This document shows positions 8,907-17,198 of a stretch of DNA of 64,000 bases, piece after piece (the first letter of the stretch is position 1; each line of letters begins with the position of its first letter). The translations under genes were made by a program, and so were the position numbers. A model generated the notes under the pieces. The model did not search any database. It was given only the letters and a program-made list of their open reading frames with translations, and was not told the origin of the DNA. The DNA comes from Hyphomonadaceae bacterium (GTDB lineage: Bacteria > Pseudomonadota > Alphaproteobacteria > Caulobacterales > Aquidulcibacteraceae): positions 496,001-560,000 of the forward strand of contig JAHBYF010000002.1 in NCBI GenBank assembly GCA_019636095.1, in the 5' to 3' direction.

Positions 8907-10007
8907 ATGAGCGATTTTGATGCGGTAGTGGTCGGCGCCGGGGCCGTCGGCTTGGCGTGCGGCTACCAATTGGCCAAAGCTGGCGACACCGTTTTGGTGC
9001 TCGAAAGCGCCAACCGGATCGGCACAGGCGTCTCATCTCGCAATTCTGAAGTCGTACACGCCGGCTTTTACTATCCCAGCGGGTCGTTGAAGGCGAAGTT
9101 CTGCGTCGAAGGCCGGCGCGCGATCTACCAATTCCTGGCCGATCACAACGTCGCATTTCAGAAATGCGGCAAGCTCTTCGTTGCCACCGAGGAGAGCGAA
9201 ATTCCACCGATCGAGAAGTACTACAAGCAAGGGCAGATCAACGGCGTCGAGAATGCGCGCTGGATTAGCGGCGCCGAGGCGCGATTACTCGAACCGCAGC
9301 TGCGCTGCGTGCGCGCTGTCGAATATCTCGAAAGCGGCGTTATGGACGCGCACGGCTACATGGATGCGCTCGAAGGCGAGATCGAAGCGCACCACGGCAC
9401 AGTCGTCGTCAACGCACCTTTTCTCGGCGCCACCCCAAGTGCGGAAGGTTACGATATCCGCGTCGGCGGCGAGAGCGCCATGATTGTGAGCGCCAAGAAA
9501 CTCATCATCTCAGCCGGCCTGAGCGCACAAAGATGCGCTGCTACGATCGAAGGCTTCCCGGCTGAGCGGATTCCCAAGCAGTATTTAGCCAAGGGCAACT
9601 ACTTCACGATCAGCATGAAGGCGCCCTTTGCACGGCTCATTTACCCGCCGCCGGTTCCGGGGGCGCTCGGCACTCATTATCGCCGCGACCTCGGCGGCGC
9701 CGCGCGCTTTGGGCCGGACATCGAATGGGTCACCGAAGAAAACTACGTCGTCGATCCAAAGCGCGCGGATGAGTTCTACGCAGCGATCCGCAAATTCTGG
9801 CCGGGCTTGCCTGACGGCGCACTGACGGCGGACTACGCTGGCATACGCCCAAAAATCCACGCGCAGAACGAACCGCAACCGGACTTCGTGTTGGATGGCC
9901 CCGCTGCGCACGGGATGGACGGATTGATGTGCCTCTTCGGCATTGAAAGCCCCGGCCTGACGTCATCGCTAGCGATCGGGGCAGAAGTCGAACGTCGCCT
10001 TAGATAA
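8907..10007 (+). CDS. FAD-dependent oxidoreductase of the L-2-hydroxyglutarate oxidase (LhgO) type
   Basis: 366 residues of the DAO fold. The Rossmann FAD motif is at the N-terminus (DAVVVGAGAVGLACGYQLA, residues 5-23) with the acidic end of beta-2 at LVLES. The segments TGVSSRNSEVVHAGFYYPSGSLK and ESGVMDAHGYMDAL are characteristic of the L-2-hydroxyglutarate dehydrogenase/oxidase family, which returns L-2-hydroxyglutarate to 2-oxoglutarate. The C-terminal DYAGIRPKI and FGIESPGLTSSLAIG complete the FAD domain. It lies next to two Fe(II)/2-oxoglutarate oxygenase-like genes and overlaps the first by eight bases tail to tail. Confidence 0.85.
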   Translation: MSDFDAVVVGAGAVGLACGYQLAKAGDTVLVLESANRIGTGVSSRNSEVVHAGFYYPSGSLKAKFCVEGRRAIYQFLADHNVAFQKCGKLFVATEESEIPPIEKYYKQGQINGVENARWISGAEARLLEPQLRCVRAVEYLESGVMDAHGYMDALEGEIEAHHGTVVVNAPFLGATPSAEGYDIRVGGESAMIVSAKKLIISAGLSAQRCAATIEGFPAERIPKQYLAKGNYFTISMKAPFARLIYPPPVPGALGTHYRRDLGGAARFGPDIEWVTEENYVVDPKRADEFYAAIRKFWPGLPDGALTADYAGIRPKIHAQNEPQPDFVLDGPAAHGMDGLMCLFGIESPGLTSSLAIGAEVERRLR

Positions 10008-10647
10008 CCTCGAATTCCACCGGGCCGGGCGTCACCTTCTTGTCGAACGCCTCGCCCCGATACGGCCCCGCGCTATCGACCCAATGCAGAAAAATATGCG
10101 CCGACCATTTGTTTGGGTTCGGTTGGACGCGTCCGTGCCGGTACGTGACGCCCTGGTAGAGAATGGCGTCGCCCACATCCATCTCCACCGCATTGAAGGC
10201 GTCGTCCTGAAAGCTCGTCTCAACAGGGCGGACTTGAGTAAGACGATCGCGACCGATTTCGAACGACCACGGCTTGTTGTCGCTGTACGCCAGTGTCAGC
10301 GAAAGGGAGTGTTCACAGGCGAAGCGATCAGAGTGCACCCAGCAAAGATCGCCCTCTCTGTACACACGAAAGTACGAATAGGTGGGCAATAGCTCCTTTT
10401 TGGTGAGTTCGTTCATGGTCGGCGTCAGCCCCCACAAGAAGGCGAGCATCGGCTTGTACTGATGCGCATAGACCTCGATCGCGGGGCGCTTTAGCATCAT
10501 ACCGGTCCGCATGAAGGTGCGCAGGGGCAGAGCCGAATCCGCCAAACTCTCGCGCAACTGCGCGAGAAACTCATGCGCCACCGGCCGCGAAACCAGACCC
10601 CGCAAATGGGCGTAGCCGTCGCGGTAATAATCGCCGATCACTTTCAT
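10000..10647 (-). CDS. Putative Fe(II)/2-oxoglutarate-dependent oxygenase (unassigned family)
   Basis: 215 residues. A possible facial triad is visible: H105-x-D107 in CWVHSDRFA and His171 in TYRHGRVQPN, the latter preceded by GDAILYQG as in many double-stranded beta-helix oxygenases. Arg173 or His188 could complete the co-substrate site. The N-terminal part (GDYYRDGYAHLRGLVSRPVA) looks like the entry of phytanoyl-CoA-hydroxylase-like proteins. I cannot place it in a named family, and the fold assignment is inference from motifs. It is transcribed away from the second oxygenase gene and towards the FAD oxidase. Confidence 0.6.
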   Translation of the reverse strand: MKVIGDYYRDGYAHLRGLVSRPVAHEFLAQLRESLADSALPLRTFMRTGMMLKRPAIEVYAHQYKPMLAFLWGLTPTMNELTKKELLPTYSYFRVYREGDLCWVHSDRFACEHSLSLTLAYSDNKPWSFEIGRDRLTQVRPVETSFQDDAFNAVEMDVGDAILYQGVTYRHGRVQPNPNKWSAHIFLHWVDSAGPYRGEAFDKKVTPGPVEFEVI

Positions 10648-10723
10648 CCGGCCAATCTACGAAATCAGCCCATGGCGTTCCAGCCCGTTGACGAGCGCTC
10701 GGCGCGATGCGCAGGTGCACCGC

Positions 10724-11530
10724 GTGAACGCCGACCTTTCCTCCGCCATTGCCGCCGCGCGAAAGCAAGATTGGGTGCAGGCGCTCGACCTTGCCGCGCA
10801 CGCCGCGGAGGCGGGCGATGTGTCGGCGCTAACCCAGCTTGCGATCTTAGCCGGGAAACCCGGCGAAACCGACTGCCAGAGTTTACGGGCAGCCATTGAA
10901 GCAACGGCCCTCATTGCCGCTTCGCCGCTTGAGCGCGTGTCTGACGACTCGCCGATCGCGGTTTCGCGCGGCTTCGCGACACCGGCAATGTGCGATTGGA
11001 TTATCAACCGGGCGCAATCGCGCCTCGAACCATCAATGGTGAATGACTCCGCAACCGGGCAAATGCGTCAGCATCCGATGCGCACCGCACACGTGTGCGC
11101 TTTCGGGCCACCAGACCTCGACTTGGTCTTAGCCGTCTTGCAGACGCGCGCCGCAAAGCTAACAGGCGTCCCCACCATCATGCACGAGGCGCCAAACGTC
11201 ATTTCCTACGAACCCGGCCAGCAATTCGGCATGCACGTCGACTTCGTTGATCCCAGCAATCCGTTGTTTGCGCGCGAACTCGAGGTCCTGGGACAGCGCA
11301 CCGTCACGCTCGTCACTTACCTCAACGAGGACTTCGACGACGCCCCTACGCAATTTCCGGCGCTGAAGCTCAACGTCCGGGGCGGCGTCGGCGACGCGAT
11401 TGTGTGGTCGAATGTGCGCGCAGATGGGTCGCCTGATATCAAGACCGTGCACGCCGGCATGCCTCCGACCCGCGGACGAAAATGGGTGCTATCGCAGTGG
11501 CTGCGCAACAAGCGTCAGCCTTTCAATTGA
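10724..11530 (+). CDS. 2OG-Fe(II) oxygenase, prolyl-4-hydroxylase-like
   Basis: About 268 residues. The C-terminal double-stranded beta-helix shows the iron triad H171-x-D173 (QFGMHVDFVD) and His243 (KTVHAG). Lys253 (RGRKWVLSQW) is positioned to bind the 2-oxoglutarate carboxylate, as in prolyl 4-hydroxylases. The N-terminal 70 residues look like one or two helical Sel1/TPR-like units (WVQALDLAAHAAEAGDVSALTQLAILAG), a layout seen in other bacterial P4H-like proteins. The start is taken as GTG at 10724, which has AGG eight bases upstream; a TTG at 10688 would add 12 residues. The hydroxylated substrate is unknown. Confidence 0.8.
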   Translation: MNADLSSAIAAARKQDWVQALDLAAHAAEAGDVSALTQLAILAGKPGETDCQSLRAAIEATALIAASPLERVSDDSPIAVSRGFATPAMCDWIINRAQSRLEPSMVNDSATGQMRQHPMRTAHVCAFGPPDLDLVLAVLQTRAAKLTGVPTIMHEAPNVISYEPGQQFGMHVDFVDPSNPLFARELEVLGQRTVTLVTYLNEDFDDAPTQFPALKLNVRGGVGDAIVWSNVRADGSPDIKTVHAGMPPTRGRKWVLSQWLRNKRQPFN

Positions 11531-11537
11531 CCAAGTC

Positions 11538-11972
11538 CTAACCCCAAGGCAAGACGTTGCCGTCTCGATCGCGGACTTCGCATTCGCGCGTGAGAACATT
11601 CTGCTGTCCGGTGCCGCCAGAAAAGTTGCCACGCTGCATCTCGACGATGAGATCGGCCATCTCCGATCGCCCCCCTGGCGTGAAGCGGCAACGCATAGAC
11701 ATGTCGCCCGGCATACTCTGCGTGTAGCCGCAGGTTTCGCCGTCCATGCCGGTAATGCGGTGTTCGATCATGAATGTCCCAACAAACGGGTGGCGCTGCT
11801 GGCAGCTTGCAGGCGCGCAGGTGCGGAGCGCCTCCGCCAGCGCCACGCACGTGACCGGGTTGTCAGCGACCCCAATGTCCGCGCCGGGCTGAATATGGGT
11901 CTGTGTCTGAGGCTGAGCACAGGCCACTGCCAAGCCGCCAGCCACCACGAACGCAAGTGTAAGTCTTCGCAT
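11538..11972 (-). CDS. Cysteine-rich small lipoprotein, unknown function
   Basis: 144 residues with a lipoprotein signal (RRLTLAFVVAGGLAVAC, lipobox AVAC) and GGAGG close to the ATG. The mature part has six further cysteines in a spaced pattern (VTCVAL, RTCAPASC, ETCGYT, MRCRF, RECEV), which suggests disulfide bonds in the periplasm. The pattern HPF...I.G..GETCGYTQSMPG...MRCRF looks conserved-domain-like, but I cannot name the family. It converges on the prolyl-hydroxylase-like gene with a gap of only seven bases. Confidence 0.65.
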   Translation of the reverse strand: MRRLTLAFVVAGGLAVACAQPQTQTHIQPGADIGVADNPVTCVALAEALRTCAPASCQQRHPFVGTFMIEHRITGMDGETCGYTQSMPGDMSMRCRFTPGGRSEMADLIVEMQRGNFSGGTGQQNVLTRECEVRDRDGNVLPWG

Positions 11973-12026
11973 CGCGAGCCTCCGGTCAAAAGCCTAACCG
12001 TCGCATCGCCCGTGACAAAGGCGCGT

Positions 12027-12053
12027 TTGACCATTCGGGGCGCCACATATAAA
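12027..12053 (+). promoter_or_regulatory. Candidate sigma-70-type promoter for the ffh operon
   Basis: TTGACC (12027-12032) and TATAAA (12048-12053) are separated by 15 bases, slightly short of the ideal 17. If used, the ffh transcript would begin near 12060 and carry a leader of about 160 nt that includes the stem-loop at 12132-12159. This is based on sequence match only. Confidence 0.4.
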
Positions 12054-12131
12054 AGCCCGCCCATGCGCCAGCTTTGAGCTGCGCTTTGACCGGCACAGGC
12101 CCCATATTTGGGTCCGGAGGCTGGCGAGGCA

Positions 12132-12159
12132 CCCCGCCCGACGTGATCGTCCGGCGGGG
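12132..12159 (+). other. Strong stem-loop in the ffh leader
   Basis: CCCCGCC (12132-12138) pairs with GGCGGGG (12153-12159). After one C-C mismatch, GACG pairs with CGTC around a TGAT loop. The stem has 11 base pairs and lies 62 bases before the ffh ATG. It is followed by TAAAACTGCTTTT rather than a clean T-run, so it is a weak terminator candidate and could instead be an attenuator or leader structure. The conserved SRP RNA motif is absent, so it is not the 4.5S RNA gene. Confidence 0.45.
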
Positions 12160-12221
12160 TAAAACTGCTTTTGGCCCACCGATTTTCTCGGAAATCGGGA
12201 AACGCATGACCTGGAGATACG

Positions 12222-13694
12222 ATGTTTGAGGCCCTAACAGACCGCCTATCTGGCGTCTTCGACAAGCTCACGGGGCGCGGCGCGCTCAGTGAGGCGGACG
12301 TTGAGGCTGCCCTGCGCGAAGTGCGCGTGGCGCTGTTGGAAGCCGATGTCGCGCTGCCGGTGGTCAAGGACTTCATCGCCAAGGTGAAGATCGAGGCGGT
12401 CGGCGAAAGCGTCATCAAGGCGGTGAAGCCCGGCCAGCAGGTCATCAAGATCGTCCATGATCAGCTGGTGGCGATGCTTGGCGGCGACGGCCCGCCCGAG
12501 CCACTGCGCATCGCCGGTGAGCCGCCGAACATCATCATGATGGCCGGCCTCCAAGGCTCCGGTAAAACCACCACCACCGCCAAGATCGCGAACCGTCTGA
12601 CCAAGACCGAGCGCAAACGCGTCCTGATGGCTTCACTCGACACGCGCCGTCCGGCGGCGATGGAGCAGCTGGCGACACTCGGCAAATCCATCGGTGTCGA
12701 CGTGCTGCCGATCGTGCCGGGGCAAAGCCCGCAGGACATCGCCAAGCGCGCGCTCCAACAAGCTCGCCTCACCGGCCACGACGTTCTCATTCTCGATACC
12801 GCTGGGCGCACCACCCTCGACGACGAGATGATGGATGAGGCCGCTTCAATCGCGCAGATCGCCAAGCCCGGCGAAGTGCTGCTGGTCGCAGATAGCCTCA
12901 CCGGCCAAGACGCGGTCGAAACAGCAAAGCGCTTCAACGAACGGCTGCCGCTCACCGGCCTGGTGCTGACGCGCGCCGATGGCGATGGCCGAGGCGGTGC
13001 AGCCCTCTCGATGCGCGCCGTTACGGGGCTGCCAATCAAATTCCTCGGCGCTGGAGAGCGCGCTGATGCGCTTGAGGTGTTTGACGCTCGGCGCATCGCT
13101 GGCCGCATTCTCGGTCAGGGCGATATCGTCGGCCTCGTTGAAAAAGCCGTCGAGAACGTCGATCGCGCCGAAGCCGAAAAGATGGCGGCGAAGCTGGCCA
13201 AAGGCCGCTTCGATTTCGACGACATGGAAAAGCAGCTGGCTCAAGTCATCCAGATCGGCGGTTTGAAGGGCATGCTGGGCATGCTGCCCGGCGTCCAGAA
13301 GATGAAGAACCAGATCTCGGACGCCCAGCTCGACGACCGCCAGATCCACCGCCAAATTGGCATCATCCGCTCAATGACCAAGACCGAGCGCGCCAAGCCC
13401 GATCTGATCAATGGCCGCCGCCGCGCCCGCATCGCCAAGGGGGCCGGCGTCGAGGTGGTAGAGGTTAACCGCCTCCTGAAGATGCACCGCAACATGGCCG
13501 ACATGGCGAAGGCCATGGGCAAGGGCAAAATGCCCTTCGGCGGAATCCCTGGAATGGGTGGGGGGATGCCCAGCCCCGAAACCCTGAAACAGCTCGGCTC
13601 CGGTAAGGCGTTGCCGGGCCTTAACCCTCAATCTGGCCTTCCCGGCCTACCTGGCGGCCTTCCGGGGCTTCCCGGAAGCAACAAAAAAAGCTAA
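12222..13694 (+). CDS. ffh: Signal recognition particle protein Ffh
   Basis: 490 residues with the complete SRP54 layout: N domain (1-90), G domain with P-loop [15 protein letters not shown] (about residue 108), [17 protein letters not shown] and [14 protein letters not shown], then the M domain (about 300-440) with its methionine-rich, RNA-binding helix ([27 protein letters not shown]). The tail is Gly/Pro/Met rich (GMPSPETL...[14 protein letters not shown]). Ffh binds signal sequences on ribosomes and docks with FtsY, which is encoded about 5 kb downstream. It leads a block with rpsP, rimM, trmD and rplS, the same order as in E. coli. Confidence 0.98.
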   Translation: MFEALTDRLSGVFDKLTGRGALSEADVEAALREVRVALLEADVALPVVKDFIAKVKIEAVGESVIKAVKPGQQVIKIVHDQLVAMLGGDGPPEPLRIAGEPPNIIMMAGLQGSGKTTTTAKIANRLTKTERKRVLMASLDTRRPAAMEQLATLGKSIGVDVLPIVPGQSPQDIAKRALQQARLTGHDVLILDTAGRTTLDDEMMDEAASIAQIAKPGEVLLVADSLTGQDAVETAKRFNERLPLTGLVLTRADGDGRGGAALSMRAVTGLPIKFLGAGERADALEVFDARRIAGRILGQGDIVGLVEKAVENVDRAEAEKMAAKLAKGRFDFDDMEKQLAQVIQIGGLKGMLGMLPGVQKMKNQISDAQLDDRQIHRQIGIIRSMTKTERAKPDLINGRRRARIAKGAGVEVVEVNRLLKMHRNMADMAKAMGKGKMPFGGIPGMGGGMPSPETLKQLGSGKALPGLNPQSGLPGLPGGLPGLPGSNKKS

Positions 13695-13717
13695 GAGTTC
13701 AAAGGAGAAGCGTTGAA

Positions 13718-14083
13718 ATGTCCCTGAAAATCCGCCTGGCCCGTGGCGGCGCCAAGAAGCGTCCGTTCTACTCCATCGTTGTGGCCGACAGCCGTAGCCC
13801 GCGCGACGGGCGTTTCATCGAGAAAGTTGGAACCTACAATCCTATCTTGAAGTCGGACGATCCGAACCGGGTCCTCCTGAAGCTCGAGCGGATTCAAGAC
13901 TGGATGAAAAAGGGCGCCCTGCCGACGGATCGCGTTGCGCGGTTCCTCGACCAGGCCGGCGTCATGAAGCGCGAAGCCAAGAACAACCCCAACAAAGCTA
14001 AGCCCGGCAAGAAGATGACCGAGCGTGCCGAAGCTGAGGCCGCAAAGTCTGCTGCTCCCGCCGAGGCCGCTCCGGAGGCATAA
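13718..14083 (+). CDS. rpsP: 30S ribosomal protein S16
   Basis: 121 residues. The first about 80 residues are standard S16 ([42 protein letters not shown]...). The remaining about 40 form a Lys/Glu/Ala-rich tail ([28 protein letters not shown]), longer than E. coli S16 (82 residues) but common in Alphaproteobacteria. A ribosome-binding site AAAGGAG precedes the ATG. It sits 23 bases after ffh and nine before rimM, so the genes are surely co-transcribed. Confidence 0.98.
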   Translation: MSLKIRLARGGAKKRPFYSIVVADSRSPRDGRFIEKVGTYNPILKSDDPNRVLLKLERIQDWMKKGALPTDRVARFLDQAGVMKREAKNNPNKAKPGKKMTERAEAEAAKSAAPAEAAPEA

Positions 14084-14092
14084 GGAACACAA

Positions 14093-15343
14093 GTGGCCGA
14101 GAAGAAGTCCGCCCTGACCAAACCGAAGGCTGCCGCCAAGGCAGCGCCGGCTGCTGCCAAGAAGGCTGCTCCGGCGCCTCGCCGTGGCGAACCTGCCCCC
14201 AAGAAAGCCGTCTCCACGCCAGCCAAAACTGCGGCGAAAGCGAAGCCCGAACCAAAGGCGAAGGCTGCCGCGCCGAAGCCGGCGGCCAAAGCTGCGCCAA
14301 CGCCCAAAACCGCCCCGGCGGCAAAGGCGCCGGCAGCGAAGCCCACCGCTAAGGCGACGGCAAAGGCGGCCAAGCCGGAAAAGAAGGCTGCCAAGACGGC
14401 GCCGGCGCCGAAGGCGGCGGCCAAAGCCGTGAAGCCGGAACCGAAGGCCAAGACTGCTCCGCCGAAACCAGCAAAGGCCGCCAAGCCAGCTCCCGAGCCA
14501 AAGAAACCGGCCAAAGCGGCGAAGCCCGCGCCTGAGCCCAAGCCCGCGAAGGCGAAAGCGGAGAAACCGCCGAAAGCGCCAAAGGCAGCTAAGGCCCCTA
14601 AGCCTCCAAAACCACCGAAGCTCGCGCCAGTTGCGGCAGCGCTCGCAAAACCGATCCCGGCAAAGCCGATGGCCGTCGCAGCCGGCCGCGCGCAACCGAT
14701 CACGCGTGCGCCGCTGCCCACCCCGGTTCGCACCGTGCCGAAGCCACTCGCGTCGCCCAAGCCGGTGAGCGAGCCTGAGGTCGCAGGTGACTTGAAGGAT
14801 GTGCCGGCGTTCAAGGCAAAAAGCACGGCCAGCAAAGGTATGATTCTCGTCGGCGCGATCGCAGGCGCCTATGGCGTTAAGGGCGAAGTGCGTCTGCGCG
14901 CCTTCACCGAGAAGAGCGAGGGCGTCATTTCTTACGGTCCGCTGCATGACGAAACCGGCAAGGTTCTGCTGAAGCCGAAAAGCTGGCGCGAACTCAAAGA
15001 GGGCGTGGCCGTTGTTGCTCCTGAGATCAAATCGAAGGAGCAGGCCGACAAGATGAAAGGCGTGAAGCTCTTCGTGCCGCGCGCCAATCTGCCTGCCCCG
15101 GCAAAGGACGAATTCTACGTCGTCGATCTGCTCGGCTCACGCGCGGAAAGCCTCGATGGCACCGTGCTTGGCGACATCGTCGCGGTGTGGAATTTCGGCG
15201 CTGGCGACATCCTAGAATACAAGCCGCCGAACGGTGGCCCGAACGTCCGCGTCACGTTCACGAAGGAAGCCGTCCCGCACGTCGACCTCAACGCCAAGCG
15301 CGTCGTCCTCGATCCGCCCGCGCCTGAGCCTATCGAGAAATAG
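14093..15343 (+). CDS. rimM: RimM ribosome maturation factor with a ~249-residue Ala/Lys/Pro N-terminal extension
   Basis: 416 residues, more than twice the usual RimM length (about 170-190). The RimM core starts at Met250 (MILVGAIAGAYGVKGEVRLRA) and continues through the PRC-barrel (DEFYVVDLLGSRAE...IVAVWNFGAGDILEY). RimM assists 30S head assembly by binding S19. Everything before it is low-complexity, built of KPAKAAKPAPEPK-like units, resembling histone H1 or other nucleic-acid-binding tails. The GTG at 14093 lies nine bases after rpsP and the frame stays open throughout, so the extension is in frame. An ATG at 14840 could also initiate a normal-size RimM, although AAAGG is very close to it. 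Confidence 0.93.
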   Translation: MAEKKSALTKPKAAAKAAPAAAKKAAPAPRRGEPAPKKAVSTPAKTAAKAKPEPKAKAAAPKPAAKAAPTPKTAPAAKAPAAKPTAKATAKAAKPEKKAAKTAPAPKAAAKAVKPEPKAKTAPPKPAKAAKPAPEPKKPAKAAKPAPEPKPAKAKAEKPPKAPKAAKAPKPPKPPKLAPVAAALAKPIPAKPMAVAAGRAQPITRAPLPTPVRTVPKPLASPKPVSEPEVAGDLKDVPAFKAKSTASKGMILVGAIAGAYGVKGEVRLRAFTEKSEGVISYGPLHDETGKVLLKPKSWRELKEGVAVVAPEIKSKEQADKMKGVKLFVPRANLPAPAKDEFYVVDLLGSRAESLDGTVLGDIVAVWNFGAGDILEYKPPNGGPNVRVTFTKEAVPHVDLNAKRVVLDPPAPEPIEK

Positions 15344-15367
15344 GACTTCGGGTTACGAAGCGAGGCG

Positions 15368-16057
15368 ATGTTCAAAGCCTCGATCATCACCCTCTTCCCG
15401 GAAGCGTTTCCGGGCGTGCTTGGCGTTTCGCTGATTGGCAAAGCGCTGCGCGACGGCTTGTGGTCGCTTGAGACAACGCAGCTTCGCGATTTCGGCCAAG
15501 GCCCGCACAAAAATGTCGATGACACGCCCGCCGGCGGCGGCGCCGGTATGGTGCTGCGTGCTGACGTGGCGGCGGCAGCGATTGACAGCATCGAGCGCAA
15601 CGGGCGTCCGATCATCTATCTCTCGCCGCGCGGCAAGCAGCTAAGCCAAGCCATGGTTCAGGAGTGGGCGGCAGGCCCAGGCGTCATCCTTTTCTGCGGC
15701 CGCTTCGAAGGCTTGGACGAACGCGTCATCGAAGCGCGCGGCATGCAGGAGGTCGCTGTCGGCGAAGCCGTGCTCGCCGGCGGCGAAGCGGCGGCGATGG
15801 TGCTGCTCGAAGCCTGCGTCCGGCTTATCCCTGGCGTGCTCGGCAACGAGACTTCGACTCTCGAAGAGAGCTTTGGCGGCGATGGTTTGCTCGAACACCC
15901 ACAATACACCAAGCCCCGCGAATGGGAGGGCCACGCCATCCCTGATGTGCTGACCTCCGGCGATCACGCCAAGGTCGAGGCCTGGCGCAAAGCCAAACGC
16001 GAACGCATCACCGCCCAAAGACGGCCTGAATTGAAGCGCACCGGCAAGAGCGAATGA
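15368..16057 (+). CDS. trmD: tRNA (guanine37-N1)-methyltransferase TrmD
   Basis: 229 residues. SPOUT-fold methyltransferase with the deep-knot motifs YLSPRGKQLSQAMVQEW, LFCGRFEGLDERVIE and the GEAVLAGGEAAAMVL/LIPGVLGNETSTLEESF region typical of TrmD. It uses S-adenosylmethionine to place m1G at position 37 of tRNAs, which prevents +1 frameshifting. It is 24 bases downstream of rimM. Its stop overlaps the start of the next gene by four bases (ATGA), indicating translational coupling. Confidence 0.97.
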   Translation: MFKASIITLFPEAFPGVLGVSLIGKALRDGLWSLETTQLRDFGQGPHKNVDDTPAGGGAGMVLRADVAAAAIDSIERNGRPIIYLSPRGKQLSQAMVQEWAAGPGVILFCGRFEGLDERVIEARGMQEVAVGEAVLAGGEAAAMVLLEACVRLIPGVLGNETSTLEESFGGDGLLEHPQYTKPREWEGHAIPDVLTSGDHAKVEAWRKAKRERITAQRRPELKRTGKSE

Positions 16058-16569
16058 AACGCGCGCTGATCGCCCTCTTCTGTCTCGCAGCTTGGCCAGC
16101 CGCGGCGCAAACGCCCGCCGCCACACCGGAGATCACCCGCGCGACCAACGCCCTGGGCGCTATGTGGAGACCGATCGAAGGCGCCATCACTGGCGAAAGC
16201 ATCAGCGCCGCCTGTGCCGGCGCCGAGCAGGAAATGCAGGCGCTGGATGCGGCGATGCCGGCCGAACTGAACGACGAATCCGCAGCCCGCGTTCGGGGTC
16301 TGCGCGGCCTGCACATTATTCCAATCGCGCACACGCCCGGCGCCGCCTACTTTTTCCCCCCGCTCAGCATGCCGTGGTTCAACAGCGGCCTGGGCGGCTT
16401 TTCGGTGATCGACGAGGCCAACGGCCTGATCGGCGTCCGCGACGCCAGCGGCCAAGATTTGGGTTTCCAACTTGGGCGCGCTGGGACGCACCCGATGCTG
16501 CGTATCCGCCGCCCGACGGGCGAAATCGTCACCCTCGCGGGCTGTCAGCCCATTGCGCCTTTAGAGTAA
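16054..16569 (+). CDS. Small exported protein of unknown function in the ribosomal operon
   Basis: 171 residues with a cleavable signal peptide (MKRALIALFCLAAWPAAAQ). The mature protein has two cysteines (SAACAGAE and LAGCQP) and motifs WFNSGLGGFSVIDEANGLIGVRDASGQDLGF. I do not recognise a family. It is inserted between trmD and rplS, genes that are adjacent in most bacteria, and overlaps trmD by four bases. An exported protein in this block is unexpected. A link to protein export (Ffh and FtsY flank the block) is only a guess. Confidence 0.7.
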   Translation: MKRALIALFCLAAWPAAAQTPAATPEITRATNALGAMWRPIEGAITGESISAACAGAEQEMQALDAAMPAELNDESAARVRGLRGLHIIPIAHTPGAAYFFPPLSMPWFNSGLGGFSVIDEANGLIGVRDASGQDLGFQLGRAGTHPMLRIRRPTGEIVTLAGCQPIAPLE

Positions 16570-16635
16570 CCCTTTACCCCCTCGACAGGCGCGCGCGCTT
16601 CCCTTATACGCCCCGCTTTCCGGTTTTCTGGAGGA

Positions 16636-16656
16636 GGGCGCGAACGTTCGCAGCCC
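16636..16656 (+). other. Hairpin in the rplS leader
   Basis: GGGC-GCGA-ACGT-TCGC-a-GCCC folds into an eight-base-pair hairpin with a four-base loop and a single bulged A, ending 14 bases before the rplS start codon. Ribosomal-protein genes are often autoregulated through such leader structures. No published L19 leader motif was matched here, so the role is inference. Confidence 0.35.
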
Positions 16657-16670
16657 CCTAGAGTGCGTCC

Positions 16671-17093
16671 ATGAACTTGATCGATACGCTTGAGAAAGAA
16701 GAAATTGCCCGCGTTACGAAGGGCAAGACCGTCCCCTCCTTCGATCCGGGCGACACGCTCCGCGTCAACGTGAAGATCAAGGAAGGCGAGCGCGAGCGCG
16801 TGCAAGCCTATGAAGGCATCTGCATCGCCCGTTCCGGCGGTGGCCTCAATGCGAACTTCACCGTCCGCAAGATCTCGTTCGGCGAAGGCGTCGAGCGCGT
16901 GTTCCCGCTGTTCTCGCCGACGGTTGAATCCATTGAAGTCGTGCGCCGCGGCGCTGTCCGTCGCGCGAAGCTCTACTACCTGCGCGATCGCCGCGGTAAG
17001 TCGGCCCGCATCAGCGAGCGCACTGGCGGCGCCCGCGAAGACGATTTCGTCGGCGAAGCAGCCGAGGCAGGTGGCGAAGAAGCGGCGAAATAA
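16671..17093 (+). CDS. rplS: 50S ribosomal protein L19
   Basis: 140 residues. The core ([14 protein letters not shown]...[37 protein letters not shown]...[18 protein letters not shown]) is standard L19, which sits at the 30S-50S interface. The C-terminus has an acidic extension ([18 protein letters not shown]). It is followed at once by a clear intrinsic terminator, which closes the ffh-rpsP-rimM-trmD-rplS transcript. Confidence 0.98.
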   Translation: MNLIDTLEKEEIARVTKGKTVPSFDPGDTLRVNVKIKEGERERVQAYEGICIARSGGGLNANFTVRKISFGEGVERVFPLFSPTVESIEVVRRGAVRRAKLYYLRDRRGKSARISERTGGAREDDFVGEAAEAGGEEAAK

Positions 17094-17117
17094 GATTCAT
17101 CGCACCGCGAAAGTTCA

Positions 17118-17150
17118 AAGCCCCGCGCTCCAATCGCGGGGCTTTTCATT
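17118..17150 (+). terminator. Rho-independent terminator after rplS
   Basis: AAGCCCCGCG (17118-17127) and CGCGGGGCTT (17135-17144) form a perfect ten-base-pair stem with loop CTCCAAT. It is followed by TTCATTT. It ends the ribosomal-protein transcript 25 bases after the rplS stop. Confidence 0.85.
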
Positions 17151-17198
17151 TGTCGCGCTTGACCTCAACGCCGCTGACGCTCACCTGACCCAAACCAA

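Noticed and set aside
12103..12160. SRP RNA (ffs) gene next to ffh
   Set aside because: GGGTCCGGAGG superficially resembles the SRP RNA, but the conserved GGTCAGGTCCGGAAGGAAGCAG core is absent.
13691..14947. Long antisense frames (418 and 313 codons) over rpsP/rimM
   Set aside because: They are Gly/Leu/Arg- or Ala/Gly/Phe-rich mirror images of the Ala/Lys/Pro repeat region of rimM and have no independent coding signal.
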